NCBI RefSeq assembly: GCF_018889995.1
Contig: NZ_CP076547.1
Span: forward strand, 248,001 to 312,000
DNA: 64,000 bases
From: Subtercola sp. PAMC28395
Lineage (GTDB): Bacteria > Actinomycetota > Actinomycetes > Actinomycetales > Microbacteriaceae
Direction of reading: 5' to 3'
Shown: one piece after another, positions 16,947 through 25,650 of the stretch
Layout of the letters: every line of letters begins with the position of its first letter
Position numbering within the stretch: position 1 is the first letter of the stretch
The notes under the pieces: model-generated
Told to the model about the DNA's origin: nothing
Databases searched by the model: none
Seen by the model: the letters and a program-made list of their open reading frames with translations, nothing else
Made by a program: the position numbers and the translations under genes

Positions 16947-17585
16947 TCAGCGCGCGCGGCCGGCGACCTTCTCTGTGAGGGAGAGGCGCACCGTCGGCCA
17001 CTCCGACTCGATGATCGAGAAGACCACAGTGTCGCGCAGAGTGCCGTCGCGCCAGACATCGTTGTTGCGCAGCACCCCGTCTTGCTTCGCGCCGAGCCAG
17101 GCGATCGCGGCGCGCGATTGCTGGTTGTGCCAGTGCGTTCGGAACTCCACGGCAACGCAGCCGAGCGTGTCGAAGGCGTGGGTGAGCAGAAGCAGCTTCG
17201 CCTCGCTGTTCAGCCCGGTTCGCTGCGAACTCTTACTCAGCCAGGTCGAACCGATCTCGAGCTTTCGGTTGTCAGCTCTGATGTTCAGGAACGACGTCAT
17301 TCCGCAGGCGAGCCCGGTGTCGTGACGCCGCACGGCCCACGAGACCCACTGCTTCGATTCCCCGAGCTCGAGGCGCGTCTGCACCGCCTCTGCCATCTCG
17401 TCGGGTGACGGAATGCGCGTGTACCAGGTCTGCCACAGCTCGCCCTCTGCGACAGCGGCAGAGAGCTCCGCGACGTGGCCTAGGGTAAGCGGCTCGAGCG
17501 TGAGGCGCGTACCCACGAGGGTCGGCACTGCGGCGAAGTCTGGGCCCGTTGAGTCTGGTGCGGCGTCAGCCATTCCGCTCACCAC
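16947..17585 (-). CDS. RimJ/RimL-type GNAT acetyltransferase
   Basis: A 212-residue GNAT of the RimJ/RimL type, which transfers acetyl from acetyl-CoA to an amine, often a protein N-terminus or small molecule. It shows the typical TLVGTRLTLEPL start, EIGSTWLSKSSQRTGLNSEAKLLLLTHAF (acetyl-CoA loop region) and EFRTHWHNQQSRAAIAWLGAKQDGVLR. The GTG at 17585 overlaps the end of the quinone oxidoreductase gene; ATG 17573 is the alternative start. Both imply translational coupling to the upstream gene. The substrate is unknown. Confidence 0.82.
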   Translation of the reverse strand: MVSGMADAAPDSTGPDFAAVPTLVGTRLTLEPLTLGHVAELSAAVAEGELWQTWYTRIPSPDEMAEAVQTRLELGESKQWVSWAVRRHDTGLACGMTSFLNIRADNRKLEIGSTWLSKSSQRTGLNSEAKLLLLTHAFDTLGCVAVEFRTHWHNQQSRAAIAWLGAKQDGVLRNNDVWRDGTLRDTVVFSIIESEWPTVRLSLTEKVAGRAR

Positions 17586-18673
17586 GCGTCACCGTCGGGT
17601 GCCATCACGCTCTGCCCGTCTGCAAGGGTCTGCCTCCCAGCGCCGGGTGGCTGCACGTCGATGAGCACCTTGCCGACGAAACCGCCCTCGACTGCCCGAT
17701 GCGCCTCGGCCGTCTCTTCGAGGGCGAACCGGATGATTGGCAGCCCGTTCTCCTCCCCCACCCCCAGCGCGCCATCCGCAGCGGCCGCCGTAACCGCTGC
17801 CACCGCGTTGCCCTTCTGCACCTCGCTCGTCGTGTACGTCAGAATGAACTGGTACCGCACATTCTTGGTCATGCTCGCGCGGGCAGGCACGACCACGCCG
17901 TCAGGGTCGCCCGATACGTAGATGGCAATGGTCCCGCCGGTTGCGAGCACCTCGACGTCTGCAGCGAGGTTCGCGAGCGGGTTCACCTCGACAATCACGT
18001 CCACTCCGCGGGGAGCGAGCTCCTGCACTCGTGCGATGAGGTTCTCGTCGCGGTAGTTGATCACGTGTTTCGCGCCCGCTCTCCAGGCCAGGTCTGCCTT
18101 CGCGTCAGAACTCACCGTGGTGATCACAGTCGCGCCCGCCCATGCAGCGAGCTGGATCGCCGCGTGGCCGACAGCCCCGGCTCCCCCGGCCACCAACACG
18201 GTCTGGCCCACCAGCGTTGCCGGGGCCAGGCGCTCGGGTCCGCCCTCTCTCGCCGTCAACGCCCGGTGTGCTGTAAGCGCCGGGATCCCGAGCGAGGCTC
18301 CCACATCGAAGGAGACTCCCGGCGGCAGATCGTTCACCAGCAACTGGGGAAGAACCACGTAGTCGGCAGAGGTACCCGTCGGGCGCTTGAACGCTGCGTC
18401 GCGCAGCCACACCCGGTCGCCCACGGCGACGCGCGAGACCCCGTCACCGATCGCGTCAACGATGCCTGCGCCATCCTGCCCTGGTACCTGGGGTGGGTCG
18501 AAGTGTGCCACTCCGGAGGAGCCAGCGCGTGACTTCCAGTCCGTCGGGTTCACTCCGGAGACGACGATACGAACCCGCACTTCGCCATGCCCGACAGGCG
18601 GTGTCTCCTGCTCCACAAGCTGCAGCACATCGGCCGTTCCCGGCTTGCTGTAGACGATCGCTCTCACCCGCAC
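17579..18673 (-). CDS. MDR-family NADPH:quinone oxidoreductase
   Basis: A 364-residue medium-chain dehydrogenase/reductase of the zinc-free quinone oxidoreductase branch. It has a GroES-like N-terminal domain (GVNPTDWKSRAG, PGQDGAGIV) and a Rossmann domain with VAGGAGAVGHAAIQLA for NADP(H). It probably reduces quinones or enones in the cytoplasm. The C-terminus extends about 20 residues beyond the usual FVGKVLIDV end. The GTG start forms TAGTG with the stop of the upstream LysR-domain gene, with AAGAGG just before it. The next gene downstream overlaps by 7 nt, so these three minus-strand genes form an operon. Confidence 0.88.
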   Translation of the reverse strand: MRVRAIVYSKPGTADVLQLVEQETPPVGHGEVRVRIVVSGVNPTDWKSRAGSSGVAHFDPPQVPGQDGAGIVDAIGDGVSRVAVGDRVWLRDAAFKRPTGTSADYVVLPQLLVNDLPPGVSFDVGASLGIPALTAHRALTAREGGPERLAPATLVGQTVLVAGGAGAVGHAAIQLAAWAGATVITTVSSDAKADLAWRAGAKHVINYRDENLIARVQELAPRGVDVIVEVNPLANLAADVEVLATGGTIAIYVSGDPDGVVVPARASMTKNVRYQFILTYTTSEVQKGNAVAAVTAAAADGALGVGEENGLPIIRFALEETAEAHRAVEGGFVGKVLIDVQPPGAGRQTLADGQSVMAPDGDAW

Positions 18674-19668
18674 TACCTCTTTCCGCCGAACTTGCGACGC
18701 CTCGCCTGCGCCGCATTCGCCTGGTCTGACTGTTTCTTCTTCACGGGCTTCGCGGGTTTCGCTCCCGGTCTCTTCGCAGCTGCGCCGCCCTTCTTCGACG
18801 ACGCTGCGGCTTCTGCCTCTGCCGCCGCCCGCGCTTTCGCCTTGGCCTTCGCCACCGGCCCGATCTTCTTCACCGGCTTCTCATCGCCGGCACCGCTCTG
18901 GCCCCCCGCAGCTGCACCGACGCCGGAACCGGTGCGCGAGCTGGCCGCCGATCGCCCGCGCACGATGCCGATGAACTCCTCGACCAGCGGTGAGTCGGAG
19001 CCCTGCGGCCAGGCCAACGAGACCTGCGTCTCAGCGACGTCGGTGACGGGGCGGAACACCACGTCTTTGCGCCCATGCATGCGCGAGATCGCGTGCGGCA
19101 CAATGACGATCCCCACGCCTGCCGCGACCTGCCCGACCGCGTCGTCCAGATCCCGGATGCCCAACAGCGGTCGTCGCGAGCCCTCGGCGATCTCGATCGC
19201 GACATCCCGCCACTCCGGCACCGTGTCGGGCTCCTGCAGCAGGTGCTCATCTGCCAGGTCAGCGACGGTCACCGAATCGAAGGCCGACACGGGATGATCC
19301 TTGGCGACACCGACCACCTGCACCTCGGTGTAGAGCGCGATTGCGCTGAAGGCCTCCGTGTCGATCGGCAGCCGAACGAAACTGACGTCGGCGCCACCAT
19401 CGACGAGAACGGCGGTCTGTTCACCCGGCTCCGAGCGGAACACCACAAGAGGCACGTCGGGGTGCCGCTCCTGCCAGATTCGCGTCCACTTCGTGACGGT
19501 CACGCCGACGGCGAAGGCGATCCTGAACGGTTCGGCCGCGTCGTCAGCCTGGCCGGGCAGCTGGGGGGCGAGGTCGCCCTCGACTGGGGGCAGCTCGCGC
19601 GCCTCGTCAGATGCTGCAGAGTCCTCGGCAGGGGGAAGCCCGGGCGCGTCAGAGTGTGCTTCGCTCAT
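18673..19668 (-). CDS. LysR substrate-binding-domain protein lacking the HTH, with Lys/Ala-rich tail
   Basis: A 331-residue protein with only the effector-binding half of a LysR regulator (about residues 46-235: FRIAFAVGVTVTKWTRIWQ, DVSFVRLPID, VAAGVGIVIVPHAISR). No N-terminal helix-turn-helix is present; instead there is an acidic 45-residue leader. The C-terminus is a highly basic Ala/Lys-rich tail of about 90 residues ending RRRKFGGKR, which could bind nucleic acid or the ribosome non-specifically. It is divergent from a DUF5997 gene, an arrangement repeated across actinobacteria that suggests a functional pair. Its target is unknown. The tail is low-complexity and may vary in length between strains. 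Confidence 0.85.
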   Translation of the reverse strand: MSEAHSDAPGLPPAEDSAASDEARELPPVEGDLAPQLPGQADDAAEPFRIAFAVGVTVTKWTRIWQERHPDVPLVVFRSEPGEQTAVLVDGGADVSFVRLPIDTEAFSAIALYTEVQVVGVAKDHPVSAFDSVTVADLADEHLLQEPDTVPEWRDVAIEIAEGSRRPLLGIRDLDDAVGQVAAGVGIVIVPHAISRMHGRKDVVFRPVTDVAETQVSLAWPQGSDSPLVEEFIGIVRGRSAASSRTGSGVGAAAGGQSGAGDEKPVKKIGPVAKAKAKARAAAEAEAAASSKKGGAAAKRPGAKPAKPVKKKQSDQANAAQARRRKFGGKR

Positions 19669-19712
19669 TCTCTGCCCCGATCATCCGCCACAGCATTGAC
19701 AGGCCTTCAGGA

Positions 19713-19725
19713 TACGCTGGCCTCA
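19713..19725 (+). promoter_or_regulatory. Probable leaderless promoter -10 of the DUF5997 gene
   Basis: TACGCT at 19713-19718 ends 6 nt before ATG 19725. A TTGACA lies at 19696-19701, but the 11-nt spacing is too short for a classical -35. Confidence 0.5.
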
Positions 19726-20171
19726 TGACGAGTCAGAAATCGCCCCAGACCATGAAGCCCGCAACGGCAGCGAAGAAGCTGGGCATCTACCTGCCGGCCG
19801 CGCCGGCCGAGTTTCAAGAGGGCGACGTCACGCGTGACGAGCTCAACACACTTCTCACTTCACCGCCCGAATGGCTGGTGCAACTGCGCCTGAACGGCCC
19901 GCACCCCCGCCAGGAGGTCGCGCGAAAGCTGGGCATCTCGATTTCGGGCCTGAGCCGCGCCGAGGCAGATGAGGCGTACACCACCGCCCAGATCAAGGGT
20001 CTGCTCGAAGCACCGCCCGAGTGGCTCGTGGTCGAGCGCGCGCGCCAGGCCGGGGTGCACGAAGAGAACGCCCGCATCAAGGTCGAGCGCGCTGAAAAAG
20101 CCGCGCAGAAAGAGCGTGCCGAACGTCACGCACGCACGAACCCCAACTCGATCGCGCCCAAAGCGCGCTGA
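19725..20171 (+). CDS. DUF5997 family protein
   Basis: A 148-residue cytoplasmic protein of DUF5997. Two repeated modules are visible: a PPEWL segment followed by VQLRLNGPHPRQEVARKLGI in the first, and PPEWLVVERARQAGVHEENAR in the second. The C-terminus is a charged helix rich in Lys, Glu and Arg. The first repeat contains a helix-turn-helix-like VARKLGISISGLSRAE. Function is unknown. Its regular pairing with a divergent LysR substrate-domain gene suggests it could supply the DNA-binding function that the partner lacks; this is inference only. Confidence 0.85.
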   Translation: MTSQKSPQTMKPATAAKKLGIYLPAAPAEFQEGDVTRDELNTLLTSPPEWLVQLRLNGPHPRQEVARKLGISISGLSRAEADEAYTTAQIKGLLEAPPEWLVVERARQAGVHEENARIKVERAEKAAQKERAERHARTNPNSIAPKAR

Positions 20172-20233
20172 GACCCGCCGCGCGCGACCGGCGACAATCG
20201 ACCCGCCAGGGCCGGACCACGACTTTCATCTTG

Positions 20234-20246
20234 GATAATTGACTCA
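20234..20246 (+). promoter_or_regulatory. Probable leaderless promoter -10 of the ferritin-like/VIT1 gene
   Basis: GATAAT at 20234-20239 ends 6 nt before ATG 20246. The same GATAAT plus TGAC arrangement precedes the methyltransferase gene at 56280. Confidence 0.55.
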
Positions 20247-21367
20247 TGACTGTGACACAGCCACGCCCCGCCGACATCAAGCGCTGGCGACAGTACATGG
20301 CCGACGAACAGGCCGAAGCCGCTGTCTACCGCGATCTCGCCGAACGTCGAACCGGCGAAGAGCGGGCAATTCTGATGGCCCTCGCCGAGGCGGAGTCCCG
20401 CCACGAGTCGCACTGGCGGCGGTTGCTCGGCGATCAGGCCGGCAAGCCGCTCCGCGGAGACCTGCGCACCCGCAGCCTCGGCTTTCTCGCTCGCCGGTTT
20501 GGTTCGGTCTTCGTGCTGGCACTGGCCCAGCGCGCCGAGACCCGCTCGCCCTACGCGCACGATTCCGATGCGACGGCGGCGATGGCCGCCGACGAGGAGG
20601 TTCACGCCGAAGTTGTGCGCGGTCTCGCTGCCCGGGGCCGGAACCGGCTCTCCGGCACGTTCAGGGCAGCCGTCTTCGGCGCCAACGACGGGCTGGTGAG
20701 CAACCTGGCTCTCGTGATCGGCATCTCGGCGACCGGTGTCGACAACTCCGTGGTGCTGGTCACCGGCGTCGCCGGCCTGCTGGCCGGCGCACTCTCGATG
20801 GGTGCCGGCGAGTACGTGTCTGTGCGTTCCCAGCGTGAGCTCCTCGAGGCATCCTCTCCCAACCTCGATGCGACAAGCGCCCTCCCAGACCTCGACGTGA
20901 ACGCGAACGAGCTGGCCCTCGTCTACCGCGCCCGGGGAATGTCGGTGGACGACGCCGCCGCGAAGGCCAACGCCATGCTGCTCAGCATGTCGCTCGCCAC
21001 GGGCCCGCTGAAGGCGATCGATCGCACGGATGCCCTGGCCGATGTCAGCGACCCGGCGGTCAACGAACAGATCGACGAACATGAGGCCGTCGGCACAGGC
21101 CTGAGCGCCGCGCTCTCGAGCTTCTGCTTCTTCGCCTCGGGGGCGATCATCCCCGTGCTTCCCTACCTGTTCGGTCTGCAGGGTCTCGTTGCCCTCATCG
21201 TCGCGTCGGTACTCGTGGGAATCGCACTGCTCTGCACGGGGGCGATTGTCGGCATCCTCTCGGGGGGCCCGCCGCTGAAGCGGGCCCTGCGCCAGCTTCT
21301 CATCGGCTATGGCGCCGCAGCGGTCACCTATCTACTCGGCCTGGCCTTCGGTACCACGGGCCTGTAG
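20246..21367 (+). CDS. Ferritin-like domain fused to VIT1/CCC1 iron/manganese transporter
   Basis: A 373-residue membrane protein. Residues 1-135 form a rubrerythrin-like four-helix module with paired acidic/His motifs (EAESRHESHW, DEEVHAEV). Residues 140-373 form a VIT1/CCC1 domain with the AAVFGANDGLVSNLALV signature, a cytoplasmic helical hairpin and about five membrane helices. The architecture is that of MbfA-type proteins, which export iron to limit peroxide stress. An in-frame SMGAGEYVSVRSQ segment is the conserved metal-binding VIT loop. The gene is probably leaderless. I see no Fur/IdeR box that I could support. Confidence 0.9.
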   Translation: MTVTQPRPADIKRWRQYMADEQAEAAVYRDLAERRTGEERAILMALAEAESRHESHWRRLLGDQAGKPLRGDLRTRSLGFLARRFGSVFVLALAQRAETRSPYAHDSDATAAMAADEEVHAEVVRGLAARGRNRLSGTFRAAVFGANDGLVSNLALVIGISATGVDNSVVLVTGVAGLLAGALSMGAGEYVSVRSQRELLEASSPNLDATSALPDLDVNANELALVYRARGMSVDDAAAKANAMLLSMSLATGPLKAIDRTDALADVSDPAVNEQIDEHEAVGTGLSAALSSFCFFASGAIIPVLPYLFGLQGLVALIVASVLVGIALLCTGAIVGILSGGPPLKRALRQLLIGYGAAAVTYLLGLAFGTTGL

Positions 21368-21405
21368 AGCACGGGCCAGCGAACACCGGCCGGCACCGCT
21401 CTGAC

Positions 21406-21900
21406 TCAGGAGCGGCAGACGTCGTTCATAAAGCCCGTCACGCGAGCCTCGAGCCCCGACACCTTCTCGGCGAGCAGGCTCTGGGGGTCGCGGTAGTACG
21501 ACGAGTGCGGCACATCCACCCGGATGTTCGTCGAGCAGCCGAGGTTCGCGCAGATATACGTGCCGACCGTGTTGCCGTTCTCGCCGGCCTCACCGGTGCG
21601 TTTCGCGCTGAACAGCGAGACGCCGTGCTCCGTATGGGTGGCGCGGCACAGCTGGCACATCATCATGCGGCGGCGCGACAAGGGCCCATCCGCCTCGCGA
21701 ACCACAATGCCCACGGCCATGTCACCCTGCCACTGGATGATGTACCCGAGGTGCGGCGAATGCGAGTCCCGCCAGCCGAGGTAGTCGAGGTTGTCCCAGT
21801 CGAGTTCGACGAAGTTCGACGGCAGCACCATGTTGGCTGCTTCGCTCGCTGAGGCATTGGCGAGCGAATGCCGAACCTCGATCCCGGTCATCCTCTTCAC
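21406..21900 (-). CDS. FBP-domain treble-clef zinc-finger protein
   Basis: About 164 residues from GTG 21900, chosen because GAGGAG lies 7 nt upstream; a longer in-frame reading to 21948 lacks this. The C-terminal half contains MMMCQLCRATHTEHGVSLF followed by YICANLGCSTNIR, the four-Cys treble clef of the FBP C-terminal domain that is also found in FusB/FusC-type elongation factor G-binding proteins. A ribosome or EF-G-associated role is possible, but actinobacterial members are uncharacterised. It converges on the VIT1 gene and is upstream of nhaA on the same strand. Confidence 0.78.
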   Translation of the reverse strand: MKRMTGIEVRHSLANASASEAANMVLPSNFVELDWDNLDYLGWRDSHSPHLGYIIQWQGDMAVGIVVREADGPLSRRRMMMCQLCRATHTEHGVSLFSAKRTGEAGENGNTVGTYICANLGCSTNIRVDVPHSSYYRDPQSLLAEKVSGLEARVTGFMNDVCRS

Positions 21901-21944
21901 GCATGCACTCCTCAGCACTCGGGCTTCAAGCCTAACCGACGCTG

Positions 21945-23870
21945 TCATCGGCCCCGATGCTGAAGTTCCTGCCGCGCTTTATCCAGCCTCTTGGCCTCGG
22001 CGAGAGTGAACATCTCCCTCGAATCCTCCAGCTCCCTGATGAGGGTTGCAGCATCGTAGGGGCCGAAGTGGCGCTTGCCGCAGATGAAGAAGGTCGGAGT
22101 GGAATGCACGTCCATGAGATCGGCATCGATGGCGTCGTCGCGTACCCGGTTGACCACGTCGGCCGACCGCATGTCCTCCTCGAACCGGTTGAGGTCGAGA
22201 CCGAGGGTCGCAGCGTACGCCAGCAGATCGTCGAGTTCGAGCTCGTCCTGGTGACTGAACATCAGAGGGGCCAGGTCGAAGAACCGCCCCTGCAGGGCCG
22301 CGGCCTCGCTGGCCCGCGCTGCGAGTATCGCGTGCGGGTGCACCTTGGTGAGCGGCAGATGCCGCCAGACATACTGCAGGTCGTCGCCGAAGTGCGCCCT
22401 GACTTCGTCGATCGACCCTGTCGCACGGCTGCAGAACGGGCACTCGAAATCGCCGTACTCAACCAGGGTCAGCTTCGCGTCGGCAGCCCCCCGAATGTGG
22501 TCACGGCGGGGGTCGACCGGCCGGGCGAGCACAAGGCTCATACGTGTTGGCGGCTGCACCTTGTCGACGATCCTGAAGATGGCCCAACCCAGTATGAAGG
22601 CGATGAGCGATGCGGCCAGAACTCCGACCCTTGCTTCATCCTGCTGGGCCGGATCGTCGATGGCGAGGTCGATGATGAAGAGCGAGATGGTGAAGCCGAT
22701 GCCAGAGAGCGCCGCCCCGCCTGCCACCCGCCCCAGCGTCAGCCCGGGGGCGAGTTCGCCGAGTTTCAGCACCTTGATGAGGGCTGTCATGCCGGTGATG
22801 CCCACGAACTTGCCGACGACCAGACCCGCTATGACACCCCAGGTCAACGGCGACGTGAACGCTGCAGCCAGGGTTTCTCCGCTGAGCTTGACCCCGGCGT
22901 TCGCCAGGGCGAAGACAGGCAGGATGATGAGGCTCGTGTACGGCGAATACAGGGTGTGCAGGCGGTCGTTGACCGACACCGAATTCAGCAGGCCACGAAC
23001 CGCCGCCTGCGCATAGGCAGGGTTCGGCGACTGCCGGAACGCGCGGCTGAGTTCGGCAGCCCGCTCGACCTCCCTGCGGCGTGGCGCGTACACGGGAATG
23101 AGCAACGCGATGGCCACACCGGCCAGAGTCGGTTGAACGCCGGACGCGTACAACGCACCCCACACCAGAACCGAGCACACGAGGTAAGCCGGGCCCTGGC
23201 CGACCCGCAGGTACTTCAGCGACCAGATGATCGCGAGCCCGAGGGCAGCCACCACCAGCGGCAGGAAGTGCACCTGGTCGGTGTAGAAGAAGGCGATCAC
23301 GGCGAGCGCACCCACATCGTCGACGACAGCGAGCGCCAGCAGGAAGATTCGCAGGTGGCCGGGCAACCGCGGGCCGACCAGGGCGAGGGCGCCCAGCAGA
23401 AACGCCGTATCGCTCGAGATCACCACACCCCAGGCATGCCCGGTCTCTCCCGTGTGGTTGAAGAGCAGGAAGATCCCGGCGGGAACAGCGAGTCCGGCGA
23501 TGGCCGCAGCGACCGGCACTATCGCGCGCGATCGATCACTCAACTCCCCCACTGCGAACTCGCGCTTCACCTCGAGACCGACCACGAAGAAGAAGAGCGT
23601 CATCAGTGCCTCGTTGACCAGGGCCCGAAAATCGAGCTGGATGCCCGTACCGCTGACCTGCAACGAAACAGTGGAGCTCCAGAACTCGGCGTACGAGTTG
23701 CCGAACGGAAGGTTCGCCCAGACGAGGGCCAGCACCGTCGCACCGAGCAGCAGGGCGGCTCCTGTCTTCTCACTGTCGGAGAAACCCCGTCTCTGGTGCA
23801 GGACGCGCCTCAGACGCGGGAAACGCGGGAGAGAGTCCCCCTCCGTCACTTCGGGCAGATTCGCGCTCAT
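21945..23870 (-). CDS. nhaA: NhaA Na+/H+ antiporter with C-terminal DsbA-like thioredoxin domain
   Basis: A 641-residue fusion. Residues 25 to about 420 are an NhaA antiporter with about 11-12 membrane helices ([44 protein letters not shown] with the conserved Asp pair). Residues from about 445 form a DsbA-type thioredoxin fold with Cys477-Pro-Phe-Cys480, a cis-Pro (STPTFF) and a helical insert. The antiporter exchanges Na+ for H+; the redox partner of the thioredoxin domain is unknown. This fusion recurs in actinobacteria. Initiation at ATG 23870 is uncertain, because no strong ribosome site is seen. The terminal domain is expected in the cytoplasm if NhaA has standard topology, which would be unusual for a DsbA fold. 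Confidence 0.92.
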   Translation of the reverse strand: MSANLPEVTEGDSLPRFPRLRRVLHQRRGFSDSEKTGAALLLGATVLALVWANLPFGNSYAEFWSSTVSLQVSGTGIQLDFRALVNEALMTLFFFVVGLEVKREFAVGELSDRSRAIVPVAAAIAGLAVPAGIFLLFNHTGETGHAWGVVISSDTAFLLGALALVGPRLPGHLRIFLLALAVVDDVGALAVIAFFYTDQVHFLPLVVAALGLAIIWSLKYLRVGQGPAYLVCSVLVWGALYASGVQPTLAGVAIALLIPVYAPRRREVERAAELSRAFRQSPNPAYAQAAVRGLLNSVSVNDRLHTLYSPYTSLIILPVFALANAGVKLSGETLAAAFTSPLTWGVIAGLVVGKFVGITGMTALIKVLKLGELAPGLTLGRVAGGAALSGIGFTISLFIIDLAIDDPAQQDEARVGVLAASLIAFILGWAIFRIVDKVQPPTRMSLVLARPVDPRRDHIRGAADAKLTLVEYGDFECPFCSRATGSIDEVRAHFGDDLQYVWRHLPLTKVHPHAILAARASEAAALQGRFFDLAPLMFSHQDELELDDLLAYAATLGLDLNRFEEDMRSADVVNRVRDDAIDADLMDVHSTPTFFICGKRHFGPYDAATLIRELEDSREMFTLAEAKRLDKARQELQHRGR

Positions 23871-24069
23871 TCGCCCAGAACGGCATCAGGACCGGAGTCA
23901 GCGGCAGCCAGGCAATTCGGTACTCGTCTGGCGGATACGGTCAGCATCGTTCCAGTCTGCCGCATTCGATGCTCCCCGATGGCGAATATGCCATTTTTCG
24001 CATATAGACCGATGGAGAGCCAGCGAAGCGTCGAACACGCTCAGAATCGGTCACCTGGACCGTTCCGCT
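23871..24069. other. Intergenic region between nhaA and the cellobiose operon
   Basis: This is the upstream half of the only gene-free stretch over 300 nt (23871-24186). I see no ORF with coding character. It holds one small inverted repeat, ATATGC (23986-23991) and GCATAT (24000-24005) around CATTTTTC, which could be a hairpin or an operator for nhaA. The 24070-24186 part is the cellobiose operon promoter and operators, described separately. Confidence 0.6.
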
Positions 24070-24099
24070 TGACACGGACGTCGTCTTCTGCGTACGCTC
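24070..24099 (+). promoter_or_regulatory. Promoter of the cellobiose (ceb-type) operon
   Basis: TTGACA (24070-24075) and TACGCT (24094-24099) are separated by 18 nt, the strongest -35/-10 pair I find in the window. Transcription would start near 24106, directly in front of two operator palindromes. Confidence 0.75.
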
Positions 24100-24112
24100 A
24101 CTCACAATCCCT

Positions 24113-24126
24113 GAGAGCGCTCTCAC
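24113..24126. promoter_or_regulatory. CebR/CelR-type operator 1
   Basis: TGAGAGCGCTCTCA is a perfect 14-nt palindrome. It differs from the known actinobacterial CebR/CelR site TGGGAGCGCTCCCA at two symmetric positions. It lies just downstream of the expected transcription start, so bound repressor would block initiation or elongation. Confidence 0.85.
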
Positions 24127-24135
24127 AACACGACT

Positions 24136-24149
24136 GAGAGCGCTCTCAG
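24136..24149. promoter_or_regulatory. CebR/CelR-type operator 2
   Basis: A second perfect TGAGAGCGCTCTCA, extended by one pair to CTGAGAGCGCTCTCAG (24135-24150). Its start is 23 nt after that of operator 1, about two helical turns, so two LacI-type dimers could bind on the same face. Confidence 0.85.
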
Positions 24150-24186
24150 AGACTGACCCTGTTCCCATTGCACACAAAGGAGTGAC

Positions 24187-25518
24187 GTGACCTTCTCACG
24201 ACGCACAACCAGGATTGCCGCCATTGCAGGCGCCGCAGCCTTCGCACTGATAGCGACCGGATGCTCGAGCTCGAGCACGCCAGCCAGCACCGGCTCATCG
24301 ACCGACCCGATCACCCTCACGGTCTCGACGTTCGGCACGATGGGCTACGACGACCTCTACAAGCAGTACGAGGCCGATCACCCGAACATCACGATCAAAG
24401 CGACGAACATCGACACCGGCGACAACGCCAAGACCGACTGGCAGACCAAGGAGGCGGCCGGTTCTGGTCTTCCTGACGTGCAGGCTGTGGAGGAAGGTTG
24501 GCTCAGTGCGGTGATGCAGGTCTCCGACCAGTTCAACGACCTCAGCAAGTACGGCGCGAACGACATCAAGGACCGCTGGGTCGACTGGAAACTGAAGCAG
24601 GCCACCGACAAGAACGGCCGCATCATCGGCTACGGCTCCGACATCGGCCCAGAGGGCCTGTGCTACAACAAGACCGACTTCGCCGCTGCCGGTCTGCCGA
24701 CCGACCGCGATGCGGTTGCGACCCTCTTCGGCGGCTCCTCTGCAACCTGGGATGACTACTTCAAGGTCGGCGCCCAATACAAGGCCGCAACGGGCAAGGC
24801 GTTCTACGACCAGTCCGGCTTTCTCTGGAACGCCATGGTCAACCAGCAGAAAGAGGGCTACTACAAGGCTGATGGCACCCTGAACGTTGACGGAAATGCC
24901 GACCTGAAAGCTCTCTGGACCAAGCTCTCCGCGGCAACGTCTTCTGGCCTCTCCGCCAACCAGACCGCCTGGGATTGGGGCAAGGGCAAGGCCTTCACCG
25001 ATGGCACGTTCTCCACGTTCGTCTGCCCGGGCTGGATGCTCGGGGTCGTCAAGGGACAGGTCACCTCTGCTGGCGGCGACGCGTCGACCGGCTGGGACTT
25101 CGCGAACGTCTTCCCCGGAGGAGCTGCGAACTGGGGCGGGAGCTTCCTGACCGTTCCGACACAGTCCAAGCACCCGCAGGAGGCGGCTGACCTCGCCGCA
25201 TTCCTCACAGATGCGAAGTCGCAGGCCGCCGCGTTCGGCGTCGCCGGAACCTTCCCGAGTGTCACAGCCGCCCAGACCGACCCAGCCGTCACCGGCACGA
25301 ACGCGCTGTCGACCTTCTTCAACAACGCACCGATCGGCCAGATCCTCGCCGATCGCGCAAAGGGCGTCGTCGCGCAGTTCAAGGGACCCGACGACTCCGT
25401 CATCCAGTCGCAGGTCTTCGGCCCGTCCATCCAGGAGATCGATTCGGGCAAGGCAGACGGAGCGACCGCATGGAATGACGCGATCACCCTGCTCAACCAG
25501 CTCGTCGTCAACAAATAA
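24187..25518 (+). CDS. cebE: Cellobiose/oligosaccharide ABC transporter substrate-binding lipoprotein
   Basis: A 443-residue extracellular solute-binding protein of family 1. It has a Tat/Sec-like N-terminus with a lipobox (LIATGC, lipidated Cys26), a Ser/Thr linker, and a MalE-type fold (FGTMGYDDLYKQYEADHPNI; DVQAVEEGW). The neighbours, two permeases, a GH1 beta-glucosidase, a LacI repressor and CebR-type operators, indicate cellobiose or related beta-glucosides as ligand. The ATPase is not in the operon, as is usual for ceb systems that share MsiK. The GTG start is at 24187. Between this gene and cebF lie a 50-bp tandem repeat and a strong stem-loop, which may let the binding protein be made in excess. 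Confidence 0.88.
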   Translation: MTFSRRTTRIAAIAGAAAFALIATGCSSSSTPASTGSSTDPITLTVSTFGTMGYDDLYKQYEADHPNITIKATNIDTGDNAKTDWQTKEAAGSGLPDVQAVEEGWLSAVMQVSDQFNDLSKYGANDIKDRWVDWKLKQATDKNGRIIGYGSDIGPEGLCYNKTDFAAAGLPTDRDAVATLFGGSSATWDDYFKVGAQYKAATGKAFYDQSGFLWNAMVNQQKEGYYKADGTLNVDGNADLKALWTKLSAATSSGLSANQTAWDWGKGKAFTDGTFSTFVCPGWMLGVVKGQVTSAGGDASTGWDFANVFPGGAANWGGSFLTVPTQSKHPQEAADLAAFLTDAKSQAAAFGVAGTFPSVTAAQTDPAVTGTNALSTFFNNAPIGQILADRAKGVVAQFKGPDDSVIQSQVFGPSIQEIDSGKADGATAWNDAITLLNQLVVNK

Positions 25519-25520
25519 GT

Positions 25521-25620
25521 GCACCCGGCGGGCGGCTTGAACAGCCGCTCGCCCCCAAGGGCGGCACGGCGCACCCGGCGGGCGGCTTGAACAGCCGCTC
25601 GCCCCCAAGGGCGGCACGCC
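25521..25620. repeat. 50-bp tandem duplication in the cebE-cebF gap
   Basis: Two copies, 25521-25570 and 25571-25620, differ at a single base near the end. Each contains GGCGGGCGGC...GCCGCTCGCC-type GC-rich complementarity and could fold. The array begins 2 nt after the cebE stop codon. Confidence 0.9.
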
Positions 25621-25650
25621 TCGCCAGGCGGGCGGCACCACACCACCACT

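Noticed and set aside
19696..19701. TTGACA as the -35 of the DUF5997 gene
   Set aside because: Only 11 nt separate it from the TACGCT hexamer, too short for a normal promoter.
21957..24137. 726-codon open frame antisense to nhaA
   Set aside because: It mirrors the nhaA codon pattern, crosses the operon promoter region and shows no family features; a GC-rich shadow frame.
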